NCBI GenBank assembly: GCA_029237695.1
Contig: CM055272.1
Coordinates: 30,576,791-30,640,790 of the forward strand
Direction of reading: 5' to 3'
Origin: Conchocele bisecta
Lineage: Eukaryota > Mollusca > Bivalvia > Lucinida > Thyasiridae
Length of the DNA: 64,000 nt
In this document: positions 1 through 14,600 of the stretch, piece by piece
Layout: the number at the start of each line of letters is the position of its first letter
Numbering within the stretch: the first letter of the stretch is position 1
Notes under the pieces: model-generated
What the model saw: the letters and a program-made list of their open reading frames with translations, nothing else
Told to the model about the DNA's origin: nothing
The model's database searches: none
Position numbers and translations under genes: made by a program

Positions 1-1342
1 AGATATCATACTTAACAAGTAAACAGCCGTGATTCTTAAGAATATCAATTACTAAACCAGTAACAGCCATAACTTAGATAATTCAATAACTAAATTAGTA
101 ACAGCCATGACTAGATATCTATAACCTTAACCAGTTAACCAAAGCCTGGTGACCTTAGATCAATTACTAACCAGTAATAACAAGCCGTTGAACTTAGAAT
201 AATCCCAATTACTAAGCCTGAAGTTTAACAAGCCGTTGGGGACTAGATACCCAATACTAACCAGTAACAGCCCGTGAATAGATATCAATACTTAACCAGA
301 AGTAACAAGCCATAATGATATCAATTACTAACCAGGAACAGCCATAACTAGAATATTCAATTACTAACCAGTAACAGCTGACTAGATATCCAATACTAAC
401 CAGTAACAGCTGTGACTAGATAACAATACTAACCAGTAACAAGCCTAGCAGTGGAAACTTGATATCAATTACTAAACCAGTAACAGCCGTACTAGATGTC
501 AATAATAAACTAAGTAACAGCCATGACTAGATATCTATAACTGCCAAGTAACAGCCGGTGACTAGGATATCAATTATTAACCAGTAATAGCCAATTGAAC
601 TAAGATATCAATACAAACCAGTAACAATTCCGTGACTAGATTATCAATTACTAACCAGTTAACAGCCGTGGACTAGATAATCAATAAACCAAGCCGTAAC
701 AGCCAATAATAGATATCCAATTACTAAACCAGTAACAAGCCGTGAATAGATATCAATACTAACCAGTAACAGTCCGTGACTTAGGAATAACCTATACTTA
801 ACCAAGTAACAGCCGTGATAGATATCAATTACTAATCCAAGTAAGTGCCAATGAAACTAGATATCCAATACTAACCAGTTAACAGCCGTAATAGATTCCA
901 ATAATAAAACCAGTAACAGCCATAACTAGATATCAATACCTAACCAGTAAACAGCCGTGACTTGATATCAATAATTAACCTGAATAGCCATGACTAGATA
1001 TCAATACAAAACCCAGTAACATTTCCGTGAACTGAGATATCATTTAACTAACCAGTAAAACAGCCAGACTAGATATCAATACAAACCAGTAAACAGCCAT
1101 AATTAGATATCATAACTAACCAGTAAACCAGCCGTGACTAATATCAATACTAACCGTAACAGCCGTACTAGATACCAATTACTTAACCCAGTAAACAGAC
1201 CACCGTACTAGATTATCAATACTAACCAGTAACAGCGCATTGAATTAGATATCAATACTAACCATAACAGGGCAGCCTGGGGGGGGGGGGGGCCTGCCCC
1301 CTAATCCCACCAACCCACACAGTGACCCCTAAGGAGCCGGCT

Positions 1343-1374
<32 letters not shown>

Positions 1375-1406
1375 ATGGGGGGGGGGGGGGGGGGGGGGGG
1401 GGGGTA

Positions 1407-1443
<37 letters not shown>

Positions 1444-2551
1444 ATATTGTTATATGGGGGGGGAAAAAAATCAATATAAAAATTAGGGTAGTATTTGTGT
1501 AAATTTTTAATAGAGTGAAATAACCAGAAATTGAATGGGGGGTAGAGGTGGGAATTTATGGGGGGGGGGGGGGGGGGTGTTATTATTAGTAATATAAGTG
1601 TAATTAAAAAGATTATATTAATAGTTAAAAATATTGAAATTATATTAAAACCGTGACTAATACCAATACTAACCTGTACCAGGAGCCCAGAACTAGATTA
1701 TCAATACTAACCAGTAACAGCCGTGAACTGATATCAATACTAACCAGTAACAGCCAGGACTAGATACCAAGACTAACACCGTAACAGTCGTAAACTAAGA
1801 TATCAATAACTAACCAGTAACAGCCATAACTAATATCTATTATTAACCAGTAACAGCCGTGACTAAGATATCAATTGACTAACCAGTAACAAGCCAAAAC
1901 TAGATATCAATAACCTAACCAGTAAAGCCGTGACTAGATATCCAATAACTAACCATAAGACAAGCCATGACTTAGATACCAATTACAACCAGTAACCAGT
2001 CGTAAACTAGATATCCAATACTAAACCAGTACAGCCAATAACTAGAAATCATTACTAACACAGTTAACAGCCGTTGGACTAGATAATCCAATACTAACCA
2101 GTAACCAGCCATAAACTAGATATTCAATACTAACCATTAACAGCCGTGAACTAATATCAATAACTGACCAGTAACAGCCGTGACTAGATTATCCAATACT
2201 AAACCAGGTAACCAGCCGTGAACTAGATATCCAAACTAACCGGGTAACTAAGCCGTGACTTAGATTATCAAGTACTAACCAGTAACCAGCCAGTGACTAG
2301 ATTTATCAATACTAACCAGTAACAGCCCATCACTAGATAGCAAACTAACCATCACAGCCGGGACTAGATATCAATACTAACCAGTAACAGCTGTGACTAG
2401 ATACCAATACTAACCAGTAACAGCCATAACTAGATATCATTACTAACCAGTAACAGCTGTGACTAGATATCAATACTAACCAGTAACAGCCGATAACTAG
2501 AGTATCATACTAACCTAGTACTGACAATGTGACTAGGTTATCATAACTAAC
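1..2551. repeat. Degenerate minisatellite, about 33-bp unit, interrupted by G runs
   Basis: Units read 'ccagtaacagccgtgacta' followed by 'gatatcaatactaa', with very many one- and two-base indels. The array lies in the intron after exon 16, and its last unit overlaps that exon's donor site. Positions 1281-1640 interrupt it with G runs up to tens of bases and AT-rich sequence unlike anything else here. The irregularity looks partly like consensus error. Confidence 0.85.
1281..1640. other. Poly-G runs and AT-rich filler, probable assembly artefact
   Basis: Several uninterrupted G runs of 15 to over 30 bases separated by short AT-rich stretches, flanked on both sides by the same degenerate 33-bp array. 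No coding or element structure is visible. A genuine G-rich insertion is possible, but a low-quality read consensus is more likely. Confidence 0.6.
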
Positions 2552-2690
2552 CAGTAACAGCCGTGACTTGTGAGGGCGAACATGTAGTCGTTGAAGCTCT
2601 CTATTGGCCGTTCCTGGAGAACGTAGTCGACCCGCCGACCTTCATTCAGCTGACCCATGTACACGTCCTCATCCACATAGGACGCAATCG
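2552..2690 (-). CDS. SEC23IP/DDHD2: Exon 16: C-terminal part of DDHD domain (V-D-Y-V-L-Q motif)
   Basis: Acceptor 'cacattacag' just above 2690; donor G|GTTAGT at 2551-2546. The 139 nt encode [10 protein letters not shown] ... [22 protein letters not shown] ... S-H-G-C-Y, close to the most conserved block of the DDHD family; the Asp of V-D-Y is a family-conserved acidic residue. Phase: two bases (CG) complete a Ser codon with exon 15, and TG is left for the next exon (Trp expected). The last 17 exon bases, encoding the end of T-S-H-G-C-Y-W, are repeated in every unit of the array at 1-2551. The following exon (E-S-E-D-like in relatives) is beyond the left edge. Confidence 0.93.
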
Positions 2691-5600
2691 CTGTAATGTG
2701 TCAAATGATAATGTAACCCACGCTACAACTAAGTATCTATGATAGGTTTTCCACATTAGTATATAGACATATGGGAGGACAGTACATGTGGTGTCATAGT
2801 GGGATGAACGTACATGTGGTGTTGGAGTGGGATGAACGTACATGTGGTGTTGGGGTGGGATGAATGTACATGGAGTGGGGGAGTGAAATGAACTACGTGC
2901 GGTGTCGGAGTGGGATGAAAGTACAAGTGGTGTTGGGGTGGGATGAAAGTACATGGAGTGGGGGGGTGTGGGATAAACGTACATACGGTGTCGGAGTGGG
3001 ATGAACATACATACGGTGTCGGACTGCGTACATTACATGCGGTGTCGGATTGGGATGAACGTACATGGAGTGGGGGAGTGGGATCAACGAACATGTGGTG
3101 TTGGAGTGGGATGAACGTACATGGAGTGGGGGAATGGGATGAACGTACATACGGTGTTGGATAAACGTACATGCGGTGTTCGACTGGGATGAACGTACAT
3201 GTGGTGTTGGAGTGGGATGAACGTACATGCGGTGTCGGAGTGGGATGAACGTACATGTGGTGTCAGCGTGAGATGAACGTTCATGCAGTGTCGGAGTGGG
3301 ATGAACGTACATGCGGTGTCAGACTGGGATGAACGTACGTGCGGTGTCGGAGTGGGATCAATGTACATGCGGTATCGAAGAGGGATGAATGTACATGTGG
3401 TGTTGGAGTGGGATGAATGTATATGGAGTGGGGGAGTGAAATGAACGTACGTGCGGTGTCGGAGTGGGATGAAAGTACAAGTGGTGTTGGGGTGGGATGA
3501 AAGTACATGGAGTGGGGGAGTGGGATAAACGTACATACGGTGTCAGAGTGGGATGAACGTACATGTGGTGTCAGCGTGAGATGAACGTTCATGCAGTGTC
3601 GGAGTGGGATGAACGTACATGCGGTGTCGGACTGGGATGAATGTACGTGCAGTGTCGGAGTGGGATCAATGTACATGCGGCATCGAAGAGGGATGAACGT
3701 ACATGTGGTGTTGGAGTGGGATGAACGTACATGCGGAGTGGGATGAACGTACATGCGGTGTCGGACTGGGATGAACGTACATGCGGTGTCGGACTGGGAT
3801 GAACGTCCATGTGGAGTGGAATGAACGTACATGCGGTGTTGGAGTGGGATGAATGTACATGCGGAGTGGGATGAACGTACAATTGGTGTCGCAGTGGAAT
3901 GAACATACATGTGGTGTCGAAGAATGATGAACGTACATGCGGTGTCAGAGTGGGATGAACGTACATGTGGTGTCGGAGTGGGATGAACGTCCATGTGGTG
4001 TTGGAGTGGGATGAACGTCGTGTGGTGTCGCAGTGGAATGAACATACATGTGGTGTCGGAGTGGGATGAACGTACATGCGGTGTCGGAGTGGGATGAACG
4101 TACATGCGGTGTCGGAGTGGGATGAATATACATGCGGTGTCGGAGTGGGATGAACGTACATGCGGTGTCGGAGTGGGATGAACGTGTATGCGGTGTTGGA
4201 GTGTGATGAACATACATGTGGTGGTGGAGTTGGATGAACATCGTGTGGTGTCGCAGTGGAATGAACGTACATGTCGTGTCGGAGAAGGATGAACGTACAT
4301 GCGGTGTCGGAGTGGGATGAACGTACATGTGGTATCGGAGTGGGATGAACGTACATGCAGTGTTGGAGTGGGATGAACGTACATACCGAGTAGGATGAAC
4401 GTACATGTGGTGTCGCAGTGGAATGAACGTACATGTGGTGTCGGAGAAGGATGAACGTACATGCGGTGTTGGACTGGGATGAACGTACATGTGGTGTCGG
4501 AGTGGGATGAACGTACATGTGGTGTTGGAGTGGGATGAACGTCGTGTGGTGTCGCAGTGGAATGAACATACATGTGGTGTCGGAGTGGGATGAACGTACA
4601 TGCGGTGGTGTCGGAGTGGGATGAACGTGTATGCGTTGCTGGAGTGTGATGAACATACATGTGGTGGTGGAGTTGGATGAAAGTACATGTGGTGTCAGAG
4701 TGGGATGAACGTATAAGTGGTGTCGGAGTGGGATGAATGTGTATGCGGTATCAGTCGGAGTAGGAGGAACGTGTATGCGGTTTTGGAGTGTGATGAACAT
4801 ACATGTGGTGGTGGAGTTGGATGAAAGTACATGTGGTGTCGGAGTGGGATGAACGTATATGTGGTGTCGTAGTGGGATGAACGTACATGTGGTGTTGGAG
4901 TGGGATGAACAGACATGTGGTGTTGAGTCGGATGAACGTACATAGAGTGGGGGAGTGGGATGAATGTACATGCGGTGTTGCAGTCAGATGAATGTATATG
5001 GAGAGGAATGAACGTACATGCGGTGTTGGACTGGGATTAACGTGCATGTGGTGTTGAGTCGGAGTTGGGGAGTGGGATAAACGTACATTGAGAGGGGAGT
5101 GGGATGAATGTACATGGAGTGGGGGAGTGGGATGAAAGTACATGGAGTGGGGGAGTGGGATGAACGTACATGTGGTGTCGGAATAGGATGAACGTACATG
5201 GAGTGGGGGAGTGGGATGAACGAACATGGAGTGGAGTAGTGAAATGAACGTACATGCGGTGTTGGAGTCGGATGAATGTATATGGAGGGGAATGAACGTA
5301 CATGCGGTGTTGGACTGAGATTAACGTACATGCAGTGTTGGACTGGGATTAACATACATGCGGTGTTGCACTGGGATTAACGTACATGCGGTGTTGGAGT
5401 CTGATGAACGTACATGCGGTGTTGTGAGTTGGAGAGTGGGATGAACATACATTGAGTGGGGGAATGGAATGAATGTACATGGAGTGGGGGAGTGGGATGA
5501 ACGAACATAGAGTGGGGAAGTGGGATGAACGTACGTAGAGTGGAGCAGTGGGATGAAAGTACATTGAGTGGGGGAGTGGGATGAATGTACGTGGAGTGGG

Positions 5601-8600
5601 ATGAACGTACATAGTGGGGGAGTGGGATGAATGTACATAGAGTGGGGGAGTGGGATGAACGAACGTAGAATGGAGCAGTGGGATGAAAGTACATGGAGTG
5701 CGGGAGTGGGATAAAAGTACAAAGAGTGGGGGAGTGGGATGAAAGTAAATAGAGTGGGGGAGTGAGATGAACGTACATGGAGTGTGGGAGTAGCATGAAA
5801 GTACATGGACTGGGATGAACGTACATGTGGTGTTGGAGTGGGATGAACGTGCATGTGGTGTTGAGTCGGATGAACGTGCATGTGGTGTTGGGGTCAGATG
5901 AACGTACATAGAGTGGGGGAGTGGGATGAATGTACATGTGGCGTTGGAGTCGGATGAACGTACATAGAGTGGGGGAGTGGGATGAATATACATGCGGTGT
6001 TGGAGTCGGATGAAAATGAACGTACATGCGGTGTTGGACTGGGATTAATATACATGTGGTGTGGAGTCGGATGAACGTACATGGAGTGGGCGAGTGGGAT
6101 GAACATACATGGAGTGGGCGAGTGGGATGAACGTACATGCGGTGTTGGACTGGGCTGAACTGAACGTACATGTGGTGCCGGAGTGGGGGAGTGTGATGAA
6201 CGTACATATAGTGGGGAAGTGGGATGAACGTACGTAGAGTGGGGCAGTGGGATGAAAGTACAAAGTACATGGAGTAGGGGTGTGGGATGAAAGTACATAT
6301 AGTGGGGGAAGTGGGATGAATGTACGTAGAGTGGAGCAGTGGGATGAAAGTACATGGAGTGGGGGAGTGGGATAAACGTACATATAGTGGGGAAGTGGGA
6401 TGAACGTACGTAGAGTGGAGCAGTGGGATGAAAGTACATGGAGTGGGATGAACGTACATATAGTGGGGAAGTGGGATGAATGTACATAGAGTGGAGCAGT
6501 GGGATGAAAGTACATGGAGTGGGGGAATGGGATGAACGAACATATAGTGGGGAAGTGGGATGAACGTACGTAGAGTGGGGCAGTGGGATGAAAGTACAAA
6601 GTACATGGAGTAGGGGTGTGGGATGAAAGTACATATAGTGGGGGAAGTGGGATGAATGTACATAGAGTGGAGCAGTGGGATGAAAGTACATGGAGTGGTG
6701 GAGTGGGATAAACGTACATATAGTGGGGAAGTGGGATGAACGCACGTAGAGTGGAGCAGTGGGATGAAAGTACATGGAGTGGGGGAGTGGGATGAACGTA
6801 CATATAGTGGGGAAGTGGGATGAATGTACGTAGAGTGGAGCAGTGGGATGAAAGTACATGGAGTGGGCGAGTGGGATGTATGTACATGGAGTGGGATGAA
6901 CGTACCTAAAGTTGGGGGAGTGGGATTAACGTAGATAGAGTGGGGGTGGGAGTGGGATGAACATACGTAGAATGGAGCAGTGGGATGAAAGTAAATGGAG
7001 TGCGGGAGTGGGATGAACGTACATTGAGTGGGGGAATGGGATGAACGTACATGGAGTGGGGGACTGGGATCAACGTACATAGAGTAGGGGAGTGGGATGA
7101 ATGTACATAGAGTAGGGGAGTGGGATGAACGTACATGGAGTGGGGGTGTGGGATGAACGTACATGGAGTGAGGTAGTTGGATGAACGTACATAGAGTGGG
7201 GAGTGGGCTGAACGTACATGGAGTGGGGTAGTGGGATGAACGTACATGGAGTGGGGGAGTGGGAGAATGTACAATGGAGTGGAAGTGAGATTAACGTACA
7301 AGGATGGTGAATAATTGGGAAGAATTCATATCGAGTGGGGGAGGTTGGGATGAATCAGGCATGGGAGTGGAACGTAGAGGGCGAGTGGGTTGAATGTACA
7401 TATGGTGTCGGAGTGAGAAGAATGTACATGGAGTGGGGGAGTGGGATGAACGTACATAGAGTAGGGGAGTGGGATGAACGTATATGGAGTGGGGGTGTGG
7501 GATGAACGTACATGGAGTGGGGTAGTGGGATGAACGTACATAGAGTGGGGAGTGGGCTGAACATAGATGGAGTGGGGTGTAGGATGAACGTACATGGAGT
7601 GGGGGAGTGGGATGAATTCATATCGAGTGGGGGAGTGGGATGAATCAGGCATGGGAGTGGAACACTATCCCCAATCCTGAAAATTTATTTGAGAAGCGGA
7701 TTGCGCTGTGATTTGCTAGGGGGGTCTGGGGGCATGCCCCCCCCTATCATTTTTTTTCAATTCTAGATGCTCTGTGCTTCATTCTGAGGAATATTTAGCA
7801 TTAAATAGATCACATTTTCCCCTGAAAAAATATGCTATAATTAGGAAAAATTGGCAACATAATCCATTTCAATTAAAAATAATACTTGCAAAAAGAAGTC
7901 AGTACATGTATAACAGGGATTCCGCTGGGGAAAATAAAAGAATCACCACTTAAAAAAAAAAAAATAATCAAATCTTTTTTTTTCTTCGAAAATTGTAATT
8001 TTTTATCGCCATTCTCAACGGATTTACAAGATTCACAAAAGTGGTCCCTGGGACCTCAAATCCGGATTTCCGGATTAATCCGGAAATTTCCCATGCCTGA
8101 TGAATGTACATGCGGTGTCGGAGTGAGATAAACGTACATAGAGTGGGGGAAAGGGATGAACGTACATGCGGTGTTGGAGTGGGATGAATGTACATGCGGT
8201 GTTGGAGTGGGATGAACGTACATGGAGTGGGGGAGTGGGATGAATGTACATGCAGTGTCGGAGTGAGATAAACGTAAATTGAGTTGGGGAGAGGGATGAA
8301 CGTACATGCGGTGTCGGAGTGGTCATCGTCGACCATCTGCTGGACGACCGTGGTCATCTCACTGTCCACCTGCTGCTCCAGTGACTGCTCCCCCATGCCT
8401 GACTTGTGGGCCTTAGCGAAGTCATTAATCGTGCTCCACGTCGACTTGATGGACGTGATGATCTTCTGTTTGATATCAGCTCCCATCTTGCTCAGATTCT
8501 CCTTCAGCTCTGGAATAGTATTGTCATCAATAAAAATGGTGTACATTGTTAATGTATAGTGTCTTACATTGTTACATAATACTTTCATACACTTTTACTG

Positions 8601-11600
8601 TATATTGTCATACATTGTTACTGTATAGTGTCCTAAATTGTTACTGTATAGTGTCTTACATTGTTACTGTGTATTGTCATACATTGTTACTGTATCGTGT
8701 CATACATTGTTACTGTATATTGTCATACATTTTTTACTGTATAGTCTCTTACATTATTACTGTATAGTGTCTTACATTGTCACTGTATGTTGTATTATAT
8801 TGTTACTGTATAGTGTCTTACATTGTTACTGTATATTGTCATACATTGTTACTGTATAGTGTCATACATTGTTACTGCATAGTGTCATACATTGTGACTG
8901 TATAGTATCATACATTGTGACTGTATAGTGTCATACATTGTTACTGTATAGTTTCATACATTGTTACTGTATAGTGTCATACATTGTTACTGTATAGTAT
9001 CATACATTGTTACTGTATAGTGTTATACATTGTTACTGTAATGTCATAAATTGTTACTGATACATTGTTACTGTATAGTGTCATACATTGTTACTGTATA
9101 GTGTCATACCTGGTTACTGTATAGTGCCATACATTGTTACTGTATAGTGTCATACATTGTTACTGTATAGTGTCATACCTTGTTACTGTATAGTGTCATA
9201 CATTGTTACTGTATAGTGTCTTACATTGTTACTACATAGTGTCTTACATTGTTACTGTATATTGTCTTACATTGTTACTGTATATTGTCTTACATTGTTA
9301 CTGCATAGTGTCTTACATTGTTACTATATAGTGTCTTACATTGTTACTGTATGTCTTACATTGTTACTGCATAGTGTCTTACATTGTTACTGTATAGTGT
9401 CATACCTAGTTACTGTATAGTGTCTTACATTGTTACTGTATAGTGTCTTACATTGTTACTGCACAGTGTCTTATATTATTACTGCATAGTGTCTTACATT
9501 GTTACTGCATAGTGTCTTAAACTGTTACTGTATAGTGTCATACATTGTCACTGTACAGTGTATTACGCTGTAACTGTATAGTGTCTTACATTGTTACTGC
9601 ATAGTGTCTTACACTGTTACTGTATAGTGTCATACATTGTCACTGTACAGTGTATTATGCTGTAACTGTATAGTGTCTTGTTACCGTATAGTGTAATACC
9701 TTGTTACTGTATAGTGTCATACATTGTTACTGTATAGTGTCATACCTTGTTACTGTATAGTGTCATACATTGTTACTGTATAGTGTCATACCTTGTTACT
9801 GTATAGTGTTATACATTGTTACTGTATAGTGTCATACCTTGTTACTGTATAGTGTCATACATTGTTACTGTATAGTGTCATACCTTGTTACCATATAGTG
9901 TCATAACTTGTTACTGTATAGTGTCATACCTTGTTACTCTATAGTGTCATACATTGTTACTGTATATTGTCTAACATTGTTACTGTATAGTGCAATATAT
10001 TGCAACTGTATAGTGTCTTACATTGTATAGTGTCTTACATTGTTACTGTATAGTGTTATACATTGTTACTGTATAGTGTCATACATTGTGCCTGTATAGT
10101 ATCATACATTGTGACTGTATAGTGTCATACATTGTTAATGTATAGTTTCATACATTGTTACTGTATAGTGTCATACATTGTTACTGATACATTGTTACTG
10201 TATAGTGTCATACCTTGTTACTGTATAGTGCCATACATTGTTACTGTATATTGTCATACACTGTTACTGTATAGTGTCATACCTTGTTACTGTATAGTGT
10301 CTCACATTGTTACTGTATAGTGTCTTACACTGTTACTGTATAATGTCTTACACAGTTACTGTATAGTGTCATACATTGTTGCTGTATATTGTTATACATT
10401 GTTACTGTATAGTGTCATACATTGTTACTGTATATTGTCTTACACTGTTACTGTATAGTGTCATACATTGTTACTGTACATTGTTATACACTTACAGTGT
10501 TACTGTATAGTGTCTTACATTGTTACTGTATAGTGTCATACATTGTTAATGTATAGTGTCATACATTGTTACTGTATAGTGTCTTACATTGTTACTGTAT
10601 AGTGTCTTACATTGTTACTGTATAGTGCCATACATTGTTACTGTATAGTGTCATACATTGTTACTGTATAGTGTCTTACACTGTTACTATATAGTGTCAT
10701 ACATTGTTACTGTATAGTGTCTTACATTGTTGCTGTATAGTGTCATACATTGTTACTGTATATTGTTATACATTGTTACTGTATAGTGCCATACATTGTT
10801 ACTGTATAGTGTCATACATTGTTACTGCATAGTGTCATACATTGTTACTGTATAGTGTCTTATATTGTTACTGTATATTGTCATACATTGTTACTGTATA
10901 TTGTCATACATTGTTACTGTATAGTGTCTTACATTGTTTCTGTATAGTGTCTTACACTGTTACTGTAATGTGTCATACATTGTTACTGTATAGTGTCTTA
11001 CATCGTTACATAATACTGTCTTACAGTGTTAATGTATAGTGTCTGACAGTGTTACACAATACTGTAATACATTGTTAATGTATACCGTCTTACATTGTTG
11101 ATGTATAGTGTCCGACAGTGTTACACAATACTGTAATACATTGTCAATGTATAGTGTCTGACAGTGTTACACAATACTGTAATACATTGTTAATGTATAC
11201 CGTCTTACATTGTTGATGTATAGTGTCCGACAGTGTTACACAATACTGTAATACATTGTTAATGTATAGTGTCTGACAGTGTTACATAATACTGTAATAC
11301 ATTGTTCATGTATAATGTCTTACATTGTTAATTTATAGTGTCTGGACCATACTCACTTAGATGTAGCTGCAGACGGAGAGACGGGTCTGAGGGAGTACCG
11401 AGGGAGATTTATCTGGACCATACTCACCTAGATGTAGCTGCAGACAGAGAGATAGGTGAGAGGGAGTACTGAGGGAGATTTATCTGGACCATACTCACCT
11501 AGATGTAGCTGCAGACAGAGAGATAGGTGAGAGGGAGTACTGAGGGAGATTTATCTGGACCATACTCACCTGGATGTAGCTACAGAGATGGGCAGACAGG

Positions 11601-14600
11601 GGTGTCAGGGAGTACTGATGGAGATTTATCTGGACCATACTCACCTAGATGTAGCTGCAGACAGAGAGATAGGTGAGAGGGAGTACTGAGGGAGATTTAT
11701 CTGGACCATACTCACCTAGATGTAGCTGCAGACAGAGAGATAGGTGAGAGGGAGTACTGATGGAGATTTATCTGGACCATACTCACCTAGATGTAGCTGC
11801 AGACAGAGAGATAGGTGAGAGGGAGTACTGAGGGATATTTATCTGGACTATACTCACCTGGATGTAGCTACAGAGACGGGCAGACAGGGGTGTCAGGGAG
11901 TACTGATGGAGATTTATCTGGACCATACTCACCTAGATGGAGCCGCTTCCTGCCTTTGTGGTGTGGCATCAACACAGGTTTTATTGCGCTCGCACTCGCC
12001 ATGATCAGGGGCTCCAGCCGGTATGCCTGAAAGTTGGCTGAATTGTCACTGGAGATACAGAGCTGAATTGTCACTGGAGATGCAATACGGGGCTGAATTG
12101 TCACTGGAGATACAATATGGGGCTGAATTGTCACTGTAGATAAACTATGGGGCTGAATTGTCACTGGAGATACGATACAGGGCTGAATTGTCACTGGAGA
12201 TACAATATGGGGCTGAATTGTCAGTGGAGGTACGATACAGGGCTGAATTGTCACCGGAGATACGATATGGGGCTGTCACTTGAGATATGATACAGGGCTG
12301 AATAGTCACTGGAGATACGTTACGGGGCTGAATTGTTACTGGAGATATGGGGTTGAATTGTTACTGGAGATACAACATGGGGCTGAATTGTTACTGTAGA
12401 TACGGGGCTGAATTGTTACTGTAGATATTGGGCTGAATTGTCACTTGAAATACAGGGCTGAATTGTCACTGAAGATATGGGGCCAACTTGTCACTGCAGA
12501 TACGGGGCTGAATTGTCACTGGAGATACGATGCAGGCTGAATTGTCACTAGATATACAATACAGGGCTGAACTGTCACTGGATATATGGGGCTGAATTGT
12601 CACTGAAGATACGGGGCTGAATTGTCACTGGAGATACAGGGCTGAATTAATTGTCACTGGAGATACAGGGCTGAATTGTCACTGGAGATACGATACAGTG
12701 CTGAATTGTCACTGGAGATACGATACGAGGCTGAATTGTCATTAGAGATACGATACGGCTTGAATTGTCACTGGAAATATGGAGCTGAATTGTCACTGGA
12801 GATACGGGGCCGACTTGTTACTGGAGATATGATATGGGCTAAATTATCATGGAAACCTTGATATCAAGATACACTGGCATCGTATTCTCTATACTGCAAG
12901 CTGATTGAAGCCTACTATGGTTGCAATGACATTGGACATGAATTCCACATGCATGTGGTATGGAATGAAAATATGAATGATGATAAGGAAGTATATGAAG
13001 TTTGAAGTCAATCCGACTTACCGTGTAGAGATAATGGGTACCCAAAAACTTTAACGCAAATCGTACGGTTGCAAACTTTTAAGTAATTTTACCTTGACCT
13101 TGAACATGAATGCCGCATGCGTGTGGTATGGAATGAAAATATGGATTATGATAAGGAAGCATATGAAGTTTGAAGTCAATCCGACTTACCGTTGTAGAGA
13201 TAATGGGTACCCGAAAACTTGAATACAAATCTTACGGATGCAAACTTCTATGTAATTTGACCTAGACCTTGGACATGAAGGACGCATGGGCGTAATATGT
13301 ATATGACGTTCAAAGTCAATCCTACTTACCGTTGCAGAGGTAATGGTTACCAAAAAACTTTTAACGCAAATCTTATGGATGCAAAATTCTAAGTAATTTG
13401 ACCTTGAAATTGGACATGAAGGCCGCATGGGTGTGGTATGGAATGAAAATATGGATGATGATAAGTAAGTATATGAACTTTGAGGTCAATCCGACTTACC
13501 GTTACAGAGATAATGGGTACCCAAAAACTTTAAAGTTGACGGACGGATGAACGGACGTTCCTACAAATGGATACTTATGTCGCTAACCCTAACCTTTTCC
13601 TTTGTTCATCCCTATTGTTCTGTAGCCACATAAACCCATTTTTAGCCACATAAAATCACGGAACAATAGAATATTACATAACCTATTGTTCTCCTAGCCA
13701 CATATGTATCCATTTGTAAGCTCGGACTGACGGACGGAAGGACGGAATTATGAAAACTATATACCCCTCGACATACTTCGTATGCCAGGGGTATAATAAT
13801 ATTATTTCAACAACAACAATAACAATGAACTAGAAAATATGTTCATAGAACACGGATGCCCCACATATCGCTTTGATAGTAAACAATGCACTATCATGGT
13901 GGGGCATACAAATAGCTTTAAAAGGTGTTTTCATTTCCTGGTTTCAGACATGAACCGGAAACGGAGCCAGTAATAGTTACGGTTAGGATTTATGCCATAC
14001 CGCACCGCCTTATCGATCTCCATAAGCTTGAAAGTTGGAAACACAATTGTTAATCTATGTTATGATTATGTATATGCTTTACGATAATTTACTTTTAGTA
14101 TTAGTAGGCTATGGGCTACCAGGACCCCCGTGCACCCCCCCCCACACAAAATTTGTACGCCATGTTTTTTTTGTTCCTTGGGGTATACTAAATACTTTAA
14201 AAAATGTTAACATAAAAAATCTTGGGTCCCACATCTATTTTTAGCCAAATATGCAAATTAGGTGCCGCCATTTTTTGGAAAATTAATTTTGCACATATCT
14301 TTCTTATTAAAAGTGCTAGAAGAACACTTAAGGTGTCTACATATATGTTTTAATGGTCAAGGAGTTCATTAAACACAATACCGATTTGATTGGATAATTT
14401 CCTAAGTCATGAATATGCAAATTAGGCGTAAAAAGATAAAAAAAATACATTTTCATTTATAAACTTTGTACTAAATATTTTCTAAAAGCTTATATTAATC
14501 ATTTTTTTAGAACTGAAGCAGTCTAAGTTATTACACTACATGTCTGCTTTATAATAGAAACATTATATCATGTATTGTGACCTCATATTGCTATGCAAAT

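Noticed and set aside
2646..7652. Minus-strand open frames rich in H-P-T-P and C-T-F-I-P
   Set aside because: Translations of the 28-bp intron array between exons 15 and 16; overlapping frames give the same peptide and there is no independent coding signal.
8389..8403. Exon 15 contains 'tcaggcatggg', matching the end of the TIR element at 7645
   Set aside because: It encodes K-S-G-M-G in the expected frame, has no partner end or target duplication, and an 11-base match is weak.
13580..13596. 'ctaaccctaacc' telomere-like motif
   Set aside because: Only two repeats, inside a nested transposon fragment; no array.
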